From: a virus
Reading direction: 5' to 3' (one strand)
IMG/VR virus record: IMGVR_UViG_3300017725_000103
Location: 1-20,527 of that record
Length of the DNA: 20,527 nucleotides
Positions 15,901 to 20,527 of the stretch are shown one piece after another. How positions within the stretch are numbered: the first letter of the stretch is position 1; every line of letters begins with the position of its first letter. A program made the translations under genes and the position numbers. The notes beneath the pieces were generated by a model, which made no database searches, was not told where the DNA came from, and worked only from the letters and a program-made list of their open reading frames with translations.

Positions 15901-17115
15901 ACCCACCGGTATTAGCCCTGATGGATTAGTAGAAGCAAAAGCTGGGTCAAACTCAAATCCTTGGTTAGCAACTCCTGTGGTTAAGAACTCATAAGATGTA
16001 CCTACTGTACCAGTCACTGTCGAACCATTTTGAGCACCACTTAATTGATAGTTAGGCGCTCCAGGCTCGTTGTCTACAATTGAGTTTGTAAGATTTAATA
16101 CAACAGTATATTCAGTTGGCTGAATATCTGGCTGTACAATCATAAGTATTCCTGGCACATTAAGCGGGTTTTCCGCAGTACCATCTGTTTGATATACGTC
16201 TCCATCTGTTAACCCACCATTTGTGGCCGCTACGTTGTCCGCAAATATAGGACAATCAGTAAGCGTTAAACTTTTTGCTTCTAAATGTCCGGCTAATTCC
16301 GAAGGAACATCTAATGTGCTTTTAATAAATTTTGTTGTTGTGGCAACGGGAACTGTGTCTTTTGTTTCTAAATAAGTAAACTCTTGAATATTATTAGAGT
16401 TTGTTACTGAAGTTCTCATACAGATTCCGTAACCTTCATCTACTGTTGAGCCATTAAAACTTAAATCAATTAAATGGCCATAAGCATAATTTACAGTTGA
16501 AGAAGGAGCAGTAATGTCGATAGTACTCTGCGTACCTATAGCATTAGTTATATTTCCTGTATGCGTGTTTGAATTTAAGATTGATTGGTTATGTGCTCCA
16601 CCAACTACACCAACAATTTTTTGTCCACCTTGTTGTAGTTTAGCAACATTAACCGAGCCGTAAATCCCATTGCTTATTGTGGCATCAGCAATTGTAGATA
16701 AATCTACAAGGTTATATGTACCGTAAATCTCTCCAATAGGGTCTGTTCCGTTGTAAACTATTCTATTAAATGTTCCATAAAATAAATCGTTTGGAGATTC
16801 AGTACCTGGTGCGTGGCCGCTTTTTGTTACAAAGTTATATATACCTACTTGGTCTGAAGAAGTGTAGTTGTTACTAATTACAGCAACATTACTATTATAA
16901 GGATTATCACAAGAGTTTACATTTTGAAGTACAATATAAGGGCTACAAAGTCCCTCTCCGCCACTACCATTTATATAACCAGCAAGCTGGTTTACAGTAA
17001 CAGTTTTAGTCTGCTTCTCTATAGGGTTTGAATCAGCATCTGTTAAAACTAAATAGTCACTCCCAGATAAATTACTGATAAGCGGATATGCCTCTTGATT
17101 ACTTATTTTAGCCAT
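12928..17115 (-). CDS. Tail fibre B: anchor + Ig-like repeats + tandem Asp-box propellers
   Basis: A 1395-residue virion fibre. Residues 1-52 are the same anchor module as in tail fibre A (SDYLVLTDADSNPIEKQTKT). Residues about 60-290 are beta-helix-like (YGTFNRIVYNG, IYGTYNLVD). FADNVAATNGGLTDGDVYQT lies near 291-310. About 336-690 holds four repeats of roughly 90 residues (V.MTPL.NNIVD..PG.P.Y.L.G). About 698-1395 has ten Asp-box motifs (S.D.G.TW/F, for example STDYGQLW, STDGGLTW, SDDFGETW) in two homologous halves, indicating two sortilin- or BNR-type beta-propellers. No sialidase catalytic Arg triad or RIP motif was seen, so glycan binding is more likely than hydrolysis. Function is inferred from architecture. 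Confidence 0.86.
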   Translation of the reverse strand: MAKISNQEAYPLISNLSGSDYLVLTDADSNPIEKQTKTVTVNQLAGYINGSGGEGLCSPYIVLQNVNSCDNPYNSNVAVISNNYTSSDQVGIYNFVTKSGHAPGTESPNDLFYGTFNRIVYNGTDPIGEIYGTYNLVDLSTIADATISNGIYGSVNVAKLQQGGQKIVGVVGGAHNQSILNSNTHTGNITNAIGTQSTIDITAPSSTVNYAYGHLIDLSFNGSTVDEGYGICMRTSVTNSNNIQEFTYLETKDTVPVATTTKFIKSTLDVPSELAGHLEAKSLTLTDCPIFADNVAATNGGLTDGDVYQTDGTAENPLNVPGILMIVQPDIQPTEYTVVLNLTNSIVDNEPGAPNYQLSGAQNGSTVTGTVGTSYEFLTTGVANQGFEFDPAFASTNPSGLIPVGGATVNGELTGTIVPLPPNDFVVTMTPLTNNIVDLNPGAPNYTITGNLQGDTITGQQGTVYAFTTVVTPNQGYRFDTNNPFNPTNPSGTIPGNNLDVEQVLAGKIIPDSDVTVTMTPLVNNIVDNEPGGPHYTLTGDQDGATQSGQPFVGTYSFTTGVTVDPGFAFDTNNPFTATDPSGTFSSTNQNVTQTVGGTIVPVSDVTVTMTPLVNNIVDNTAGAPNYTLTGDLQGAQQTGQPFVDTYAFVTGANVNAGFQFEASNPFTATNPTGTYQATNQNVQQVVSGTVIASSNEDPYNPIEGQARLIKTNASSQIQLYDLDFNPLTPPNPFATIPSGYHLAGVSDDFTKMIVTGDTTNPLTALQSVDSGQTFTNVNVQVLGQADRTSWSKTKMSKSGNVVISLINVGEPVTDRRLIISRNGMAAWSELNIIILPPLNTWSNIIDIRQIDMSAGGKFIFMTLRLEDPNFGALNKSFYSTNYGASFVSTDAITGGLTNSGIVGMISGKGEYITLINATSSFTYANSYQSTDYGQLWSQKDYSGLSDTISSVIGSSGVAQNTDGKYYTISGNNFNTIQWYGSNFAFSLPQSSRTGIQAPNVRTSNSGLTIIGTDSSDPTPAYNYSTDGGLTWTATTNAGNVGDGPTFIVDVGFPIDDYVPVEGANATFLSGQSGSPYVALLDSSLNITAPPVSFGATTNSEGFVAASDDFEYGLASDSSSASSSLSLTTDFGVSWATIPGILGGSPAFTKMSKSGKVMVTINTSVSTRHNFWVSNDFGSTWTDQATKFDALLPAGINFERAESPSMSGNGQYIYVGISDDTNPNATNGYIVRSTDFGVTWDIVSNNMFGDRYNLLDTSCSGTGQYVTAVGPTSSFSTLRNQYSDDFGETWKLSNQVSISPDNRLKQSYDGQYVAGGSQFGFYISSDYGATFTVVNGVSGNYGTSMSNTGQFIFIQRIGNPSGGYLSSDFGASWTFLTRPTILPNYTGPVFLIDNT
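15030..16115 (-). repeat. Four Ig-like coding repeats (about 270 bp each) in tail fibre B
   Basis: Units recur at 270-273 bp, seen for example at the TMTPL codons near 15284, 15557 and 15827, with a more diverged first unit near 16100. The middle copies are the most alike at DNA level (acaatattatttacaagcgg and close variants), suggesting recent expansion. The protein unit is a roughly 90-residue beta domain of the kind often repeated in phage fibres. Confidence 0.85.
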
Positions 17116-17118
17116 TAG

Positions 17119-17280
17119 TTATTGTGTTGGTAGTGTAGGTTTGCTTCCAAATGTTCTTAGTCCAGTTTTTGGCAATGACTTTTTTTTAGATTTAGTTTTA
17201 GTTTTTTTACCCTTCTCTAAATTACTTAGCCTATCTATAACAGCATTTCTAAATGCAATGTCATTTTTATCTGAACTCAT
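17119..17280 (-). CDS. Lys-rich microprotein, first gene of the structural operon (53 aa)
   Basis: Reads MSSDKNDIAFRNAVIDRLSN, then LEKGKKTKTKSKKKSLPKTG, and LRTFGSKPTLPTQ. A short N-terminal helix is followed by a very basic middle. It ends three bases before the tail fibre B ATG and is the first gene after the minus-strand divergent promoter, so it may be coupled to fibre expression. No family recognised. Confidence 0.75.
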   Translation of the reverse strand: MSSDKNDIAFRNAVIDRLSNLEKGKKTKTKSKKKSLPKTGLRTFGSKPTLPTQ

Positions 17281-17285
17281 TTATT

Positions 17286-17293
17286 TATCTTTG
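17286..17293 (+). promoter_or_regulatory. Plus-strand TAnnTTTG element for the winged-helix/SET genes
   Basis: TATCTTTG lies 24 bases before the ATG at 17318. No clear TTG -33 box at 17-23 bases; the upstream half would lie inside the 53-aa gene on the other strand. Confidence 0.5.
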
Positions 17294-17296
17294 TGA

Positions 17297-17325
17297 CAAA
17301 GTTACAAAATTTAATTTATGTCAAA
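17297..17325 (-). promoter_or_regulatory. Minus-strand promoter (TTTG - N17 - TAnnTTTG) for the structural operon
   Basis: On the minus strand TTTG (17325-17322), then exactly 17 bases, then TAACTTTG (17304-17297), a full match to the Flavobacterium -33/-7 arrangement. The ATG of the 53-aa gene is 16 bases downstream, giving a short leader. The -33 box lies inside the first codons of the winged-helix gene, so binding of a regulator there could affect both directions. This is the best-formed promoter in the window. Confidence 0.68.
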
Positions 17326-17755
17326 TCGAAATCACGACTACCTAAAATATTGGCGTGTCATCAGGTATTTTATCAAAGCTAAGTACAATTTAACACAGGC
17401 TGATTTAGATATATTATTCTTTTTATATTCAGAATCTTATTTTTCAAAAGATAGATTTGACGAGTTTGATGAGCTATTATCTTGGAATGTAAATAGATTC
17501 GATAATCTACTTCGTGATGGTTGGATTGAAGTATTTAGAAAACGCTCTGGCAAAACAAAAGGACTATATCAACTTTCTTACAAAGCTGTTAGATTGATAA
17601 GTTCTACTTATAAAAAACTGCAAGGAGAAGAAATACCCACAAGTCAATCAGCTAACCCTATATACGCTAAGAACGTTTCTTATTCAGATAAGGTTTATAA
17701 AAACTTTATAACTGAAATGAACAGGGAGCTAAAACAAAAAAAGCATGAAGACTAA
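17318..17755 (+). CDS. Winged-helix (MarR-like) DNA-binding protein
   Basis: A 145-residue protein whose central part reads NLTQADLDILFFLYSESYFS, KDRFDEFDELLSWNVNRFDN, LLRDGWIEVFRKRSGKTKGL, YQLSYKAVRLISSTYKKL. This is a winged-helix layout: helix (LTQADLDILFFLY), recognition-type helix (about 58-70, ending LLRDGWI), and a wing (VFRKRSGKTKGLYQLS). MarR-type repressors share this order. The C-terminal 40 residues are polar. It is divergent from the structural operon and lies at its promoter, so control of that promoter is a reasonable but unproven inference. It overlaps the SET gene by 11 bases. Confidence 0.72.
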   Translation: MSNRNHDYLKYWRVIRYFIKAKYNLTQADLDILFFLYSESYFSKDRFDEFDELLSWNVNRFDNLLRDGWIEVFRKRSGKTKGLYQLSYKAVRLISSTYKKLQGEEIPTSQSANPIYAKNVSYSDKVYKNFITEMNRELKQKKHED

Positions 17756-18125
17756 TCCTTATGATATAGAGTTTGTATACAATGAGCTTGGGTGTACAAA
17801 AGAACAACTTGAAGAGCTAACTCATACAGGAAGTGTTATTGAAATAAAGTCTGACTTTTTTAAAAGAGGTGTGTCTGAAATTCATGGATATGGAATGTTT
17901 GCTCAAAAAGATATTGAAAAAAATCAATACATTGGAATGGCATCTATAGATAATAAATATAAAACATATTTAGGTAGATACGTAAATCACTCAAGGAGGG
18001 CTAATATAAAATTTATATTTACCGATACAGGAGATTTAATAACAAAATCTATTAAAGAAATAAAAAAGGGGGAGGAATTGTTTGTTGATTATACAAATCA
18101 CTTTTTAACTCCTGAGTATTTATAA
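17745..18125 (+). CDS. Minimal SET-domain protein (putative protein lysine methyltransferase)
   Basis: SET enzymes transfer a methyl group from S-adenosylmethionine to lysine. The 126 residues show SEIHGYGMFAQKDI (44-57, the SAM-binding GxG-type start), RYVNHSRRANIKF (78-90, the NHS pseudoknot motif) and KKGEELFVDY (107-116, ending in the catalytic-type Tyr116). The usual SET-I insert between the GxG and NHS motifs is very short and there are no pre- or post-SET Cys clusters, so this is a minimal domain. The substrate is unknown; a phage or host Lys-rich protein is possible given the cassette nearby. It overlaps the winged-helix gene by 11 bases and its stop overlaps the groES stop by six bases on the opposite strand. 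Confidence 0.85.
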   Translation: MKTNPYDIEFVYNELGCTKEQLEELTHTGSVIEIKSDFFKRGVSEIHGYGMFAQKDIEKNQYIGMASIDNKYKTYLGRYVNHSRRANIKFIFTDTGDLITKSIKEIKKGEELFVDYTNHFLTPEYL

Positions 18126-18377
18126 TACTACAACAACGTCCCTTAATTGAATGATGGTAAACTTTTCGTTTTCAATGAGCATTGTGTACCCTCGGCTTTC
18201 GTCATAATAAATAGTGTCTCCTTTCTTAACTACAGAAACTTCATTGCCTGGCTCTATAACTTTTCCCTTTTGATATCTAAACTTACTTGTATCGTCTGAA
18301 GATAAAAGTAATCCAGATTCTGTTTTTACATCTTCCTTTATCTGATTGATAAGAATATTTGTTCCAATTACTTTCAT
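18120..18377 (-). CDS. groES: GroES-like co-chaperonin, divergent
   Basis: The 10-kDa lid of the GroEL chamber. The 85-residue protein (about 95-97 usual) has the expected order: MKVIGTNILINQIKED (first strands), KTESGLLLSSDDTSKFRY (mobile loop with hydrophobic tripeptide LLL, about 18-35), GKVIEPGNE, then VVKKGDTIYYDESRGYTMLI, and the closing IIQLRDVVVVL. The GroES roof loop is shortened, as in small phage co-chaperonins. Encoded two genes after groEL in the same direction, with an ATGA overlap to the membrane microprotein. The assignment is strong from fold pattern and context. Confidence 0.88.
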   Translation of the reverse strand: MKVIGTNILINQIKEDVKTESGLLLSSDDTSKFRYQKGKVIEPGNEVSVVKKGDTIYYDESRGYTMLIENEKFTIIQLRDVVVVL

Positions 18378-18481
18378 AGATGGCTAATTAAAACATAAAT
18401 TCCACCACATATTCCTAAAAGAGCGTAAAAAACCATGAAAGCTAATATACCCCATGCGATACCTTCTAATATTTTTTTCAT
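18374..18481 (-). CDS. Single-pass membrane microprotein between groEL and groES (35 aa)
   Basis: Reads MKKILEGIAWGILAFMVFYA, then LLGICGGIYVLISHL: a basic N terminus, a hydrophobic segment spanning about residues 8-33 and no charged residue within it. Its ATG overlaps the groEL stop (ATGA) and its stop overlaps the groES start (ATGA), the tightest possible coupling. I know of no described family for it. It could target or tether the chaperonin, act as a holin-like peptide, or be an unrelated small membrane protein. Supported by the two overlaps and the uninterrupted hydrophobic reading frame. Confidence 0.72.
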   Translation of the reverse strand: MKKILEGIAWGILAFMVFYALLGICGGIYVLISHL

Positions 18482-20109
18482 TTTGTTTCGTATGAACGAG
18501 CCATAGTTACAATGGCGTTAGTTGATAGTATTGTTACAGCAACAGACACTGCATTTTGCAAGGCGCTACGAGTAACTTTTAGTGGGTCAATAATTCCCAT
18601 TTCAAACATATCGCCATAAGTTTCTTCTTTTACATCATAACCGTACTCCCAATCTTCACATAAAACATGTTCAGGAATATCATCATTTATATAAATATCC
18701 TCTAAATTATACCCTGCGTTAAAAAGTATTTGTCTTATTGGGGCACGAAGTGCGGCGTTTAAAATCGCGTAAGCGATTTTTTTCGAATGATTTTTTTCTG
18801 CCATCTGAAGTTCTTGGTACGATTCATGAATATTGTAAAGCGCTACACCACCGCCCGGCAAAATCCCTTCTTCAAGAGCAGAACGGACAGCGCACACAGC
18901 GTCATCAACTCTGTCGTAAAGTTCCTTCTGCTCCAGGTCGGTGTTACCACCTACGTATATAACCCCTATTCCGCCTGTTAAAGACGCTATACGGGACATT
19001 ATAAAATCTTTGTCATGTTTCTTGGTAGCATTATCATAAGCCACTCTAAGCTCAGCTACACGTTCAGAAACGTCAGGCACATCATCGCCCTCGTCTTTGA
19101 GGATAACCGTTGAGTCACGACCAACTATCACCTTGGCGGCGTGACCCAAATCAGTAAAATTAATAATACTCAAGTCATCCCCTGTCTTTTCAGAAAAGTA
19201 TGTAGCTCCAACTGTGTGAGCAATGTCTTGCATTAGCTCATGTTGTTTGTATCCAAAGTTTGGCGGAGGTATGTTACAAATCTTCAAGTTATTTTTCATC
19301 ACGTTAGCCGCAAGCGTGTTTATAACATTAGTTGCTGTTGGCGCAATAAGCAATAATTTTTTTCCGTCTTGTATTATTGGCTTTAATACGTTCTCTATTT
19401 GAAGTATGTTTGATACCTCAGCATCAGAAACCAATATATAAACATCCTCAAGTATACACTCATCACGCTTCTGGTCATTTATAAATAAAGGGGTAGAGTA
19501 TCCTTTGTCTACTTTAATCCCCATGGTAGTTTCAAAATACGTAGATGAACTCAAGGATTTCTCAACGGTAACAATGCCGTCCTTACCAACCTTGTTGTAT
19601 ACGTCAGATATAATACCACCCACCTGCTTGTCGTTATTAGCTGATATAACAGCTACATCCCGCATCTTTCGCTTGTTTAATTTTTTAGATTTTTTCTTTA
19701 GAGTGTTAACCGTTGAGGTTGTTAAATCAACCAGGTGTCTAAGCACCTCAGTGCGATTTGTTTCTGTCGCTAAATAATCTGTACCCGCTTTCACAAGAGC
19801 TTCCGTAAGTACAATGGCTGTAGTAGTGCCATCACCAGCTAATGAAGCTGTTCGGTCTGCCGCTTCCTTCATCATGCGAACCGCAAGGTTCTCGGTGGGG
19901 TCTATAAGGTTAATTGATTTGGCAACAGTTACTCCATCTTTAGTAACAGTAATCCCGCCAACGTGTTCTGGAGATTCTATAAGCACCGTGTTGCCCTGTG
20001 GGCCTAAAGTACTCTTAACTGCGTTTGATAGTTGGGATATGCCGGAGATTAATTTATCTCTTCCGTCTTTACCGAATTGTAATTCTTTAGGTGAGTAGCC
20101 TTGATTCAT
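18478..20109 (-). CDS. groEL: GroEL-type chaperonin, 60 kDa, phage-encoded
   Basis: ATP-driven folding chamber, normally two rings of seven subunits. All three domains are present in 543 residues (548 in E. coli). ATP site: LGPQGN (35-40), TKDGVTVAK (56-64) and AGDGTTTAIV (91-100), with D93 matching Asp87 and D403 (RVDDAV) matching the catalytic Asp398. The apical domain (about 190-375) holds YSTPLFIN and the helices expected to bind GroES and substrate. GILPGGGVALY (415-425) is intact. The C-terminal GGM tail of bacterial GroEL is missing; the protein ends MARSYETK. It starts a short operon with a membrane microprotein and groES, 24 bases after a TATCTTTG -7 element. The sequence appears diverged from host-type GroEL, which suggests a phage lineage rather than a recent capture. 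Confidence 0.97.
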   Translation of the reverse strand: MNQGYSPKELQFGKDGRDKLISGISQLSNAVKSTLGPQGNTVLIESPEHVGGITVTKDGVTVAKSINLIDPTENLAVRMMKEAADRTASLAGDGTTTAIVLTEALVKAGTDYLATETNRTEVLRHLVDLTTSTVNTLKKKSKKLNKRKMRDVAVISANNDKQVGGIISDVYNKVGKDGIVTVEKSLSSSTYFETTMGIKVDKGYSTPLFINDQKRDECILEDVYILVSDAEVSNILQIENVLKPIIQDGKKLLLIAPTATNVINTLAANVMKNNLKICNIPPPNFGYKQHELMQDIAHTVGATYFSEKTGDDLSIINFTDLGHAAKVIVGRDSTVILKDEGDDVPDVSERVAELRVAYDNATKKHDKDFIMSRIASLTGGIGVIYVGGNTDLEQKELYDRVDDAVCAVRSALEEGILPGGGVALYNIHESYQELQMAEKNHSKKIAYAILNAALRAPIRQILFNAGYNLEDIYINDDIPEHVLCEDWEYGYDVKEETYGDMFEMGIIDPLKVTRSALQNAVSVAVTILSTNAIVTMARSYETK

Positions 20110-20133
20110 TATTTGATTTTATTTAATTCTTAG

Positions 20134-20141
20134 CAAAGATA
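20134..20141 (-). promoter_or_regulatory. TAnnTTTG -7 element for the chaperonin operon
   Basis: The minus strand reads TATCTTTG 24 bases before the groEL ATG, the same spacing as in the plus-strand element at 17286. No clear TTG at the expected -33; the upstream DNA is a run of TA repeats. Confidence 0.55.
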
Positions 20142-20172
20142 GTAAAATTAAATTATGCTGTGTAAAGGTCTC

Positions 20173-20189
20173 TATATATATATATATAT
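20173..20189. repeat. (TA)8 dinucleotide tract
   Basis: An uninterrupted TA run about 32 bases upstream of the groEL -7 element; easily melted DNA that may be prone to length change. Confidence 0.85.
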
Positions 20190-20233
20190 TTTATTAATGT
20201 GTAATTATTTTTTTTGTATACGAGGCTTTAAAG

Positions 20234-20333
20234 TTAACATTCTTAACATTATTTATTTAACTATCTGATAATAAAGAAGTTATAAAATAAAAGACAGCAT
20301 AAAGACAACATTATCACAACATTGCACAACATT
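20234..20333. repeat. Repeated AACATT motifs in the groEL upstream gap
   Basis: Two copies of ttaacatt (20234-20241, 20243-20250) and three of acaacatt (20305-20312, 20316-20323, 20326-20333). The last three are 10-11 bases apart, about one helical turn. This 295-base gap (20110-20404) has no convincing gene. The regular spacing suggests a binding site for a regulator or replication protein, but this is inference. Confidence 0.6.
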
Positions 20334-20340
20334 ATTCCAT

Positions 20341-20365
20341 AAAAAAAAGAGGGATATACCCTCTT
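20341..20365 (-). terminator. Rho-independent terminator
   Basis: A 7-bp stem (aagaggg / ccctctt) with a five-base loop is followed on the minus strand by a run of eight T. It lies about 40 bases after the stop of the small right-edge gene and separates its transcript from the groEL operon. Confidence 0.88.
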
Positions 20366-20404
20366 CTTCTTACCCTTATGGGTCAATCATCAAACACTAC
20401 ACAA

Positions 20405-20524
20405 TTATAGTTTCTTAAATAAGTCTATGTTAGCCTTAGCCAGTTCATTGCCCTCAGCAATCATACGAACCTTTTTAGCTCGCTTCATTTCTTTTCGCAT
20501 ACGTGCAGCTTTTGTAATACCCAT
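20405..20524 (-). CDS. Small basic protein at right edge (39 aa, or longer off the edge)
   Basis: Reads MGITKAARMRKEMKRAKKVR, then MIAEGNELAKANIDLFKKL to a TAA, followed by a terminator. A basic helix (RKEMKRAKKVR) precedes an acidic-polar helix. The frame stays open upstream of the ATG at 20524 to the window edge, so this may be the C-terminal part of a longer gene. No family recognised. Confidence 0.55.
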   Translation of the reverse strand: MGITKAARMRKEMKRAKKVRMIAEGNELAKANIDLFKKL

Positions 20525-20527
20525 CTC

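Noticed and set aside
12928-17115. Sialidase (neuraminidase) activity in fibre B
   Set aside because: Asp boxes are present but no RIP motif or catalytic Arg triad could be seen; these boxes also occur in non-enzymatic propellers.
18738-20098. Plus-strand ORFs within groEL
   Set aside because: Antisense to a complete, clearly conserved groEL.
20261-20332. 23-residue hydrophobic minus-strand ORF in the groEL upstream gap
   Set aside because: Composed of the AACATT repeat complement and AT-rich DNA, with no overlap or leader support.
20110-20404. tRNA or structured RNA in the longest gap
   Set aside because: No cloverleaf-like pairing or CCA end was seen; only the terminator hairpin and a four-bp acccttatgggt hairpin.

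Overview
The window reads as part of a tailed double-stranded DNA phage (or prophage) genome infecting a member of the Bacteroidota, most likely a marine flavobacterium. The phage assignment rests on a terminase large subunit, a candidate small subunit, a portal-like gene, two very long tail-fibre genes, a gene-transfer-agent-type holin, a T7-lysozyme-like amidase and a spike-base-like protein. The host assignment is inferred from AT-rich DNA, A/T-rich leaders without Shine-Dalgarno sequences, and several TAnnTTTG -7 elements (the Bacteroidota/Flavobacterium promoter signature) just upstream of genes.

Layout. Nearly everything is on the minus strand, so transcription runs from high to low coordinates. 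At the right edge a small gene (20405-20524) ends at a clear minus-strand terminator (20341-20365). An AT-rich gap with repeated AACATT motifs leads to a chaperonin operon: groEL (18478-20109), an undescribed 35-residue single-pass membrane protein, and a divergent groES (18120-18377), joined by ATGA stop/start overlaps. Facing it on the plus strand are two overlapping genes, a winged-helix protein and a minimal SET-domain protein (17318-18125); the SET and groES stop codons overlap. A 37-bp divergent promoter region at 17281-17317 separates the plus-strand pair from a long minus-strand structural operon.

That operon contains a 53-residue Lys-rich protein, tail fibre B (1395 aa: shared N-terminal anchor, four Ig-like repeats, two tandem Asp-box propeller halves), a run of nine or ten tiny, mostly Lys-rich genes (11001-12920), a spike-base-like protein and a Cys-containing beta-rich protein. 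It continues with a membrane/coiled-coil protein, amidase, holin, a coiled-coil protein, tail fibre A (1542 aa with YadA-type head repeats and the same N-terminal anchor as fibre B), two small unknowns, a protein that looks like two GroES-type folds in tandem, then TerS, TerL and the portal running off the left edge.

How it fits together. Packaging (TerS/TerL/portal), host attachment (fibres, spike) and lysis (amidase, holin, possible spanin-like protein) are interleaved in one late block. The chaperonin operon plus the tandem GroES-like protein suggests that this phage brings its own folding machinery, perhaps for its large repetitive fibres or capsid. The embedded membrane microprotein, the basic microprotein cassette and the SET/winged-helix pair are the least explained and most interesting parts. 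No tRNA, CRISPR array, insertion sequence or integrase was seen.
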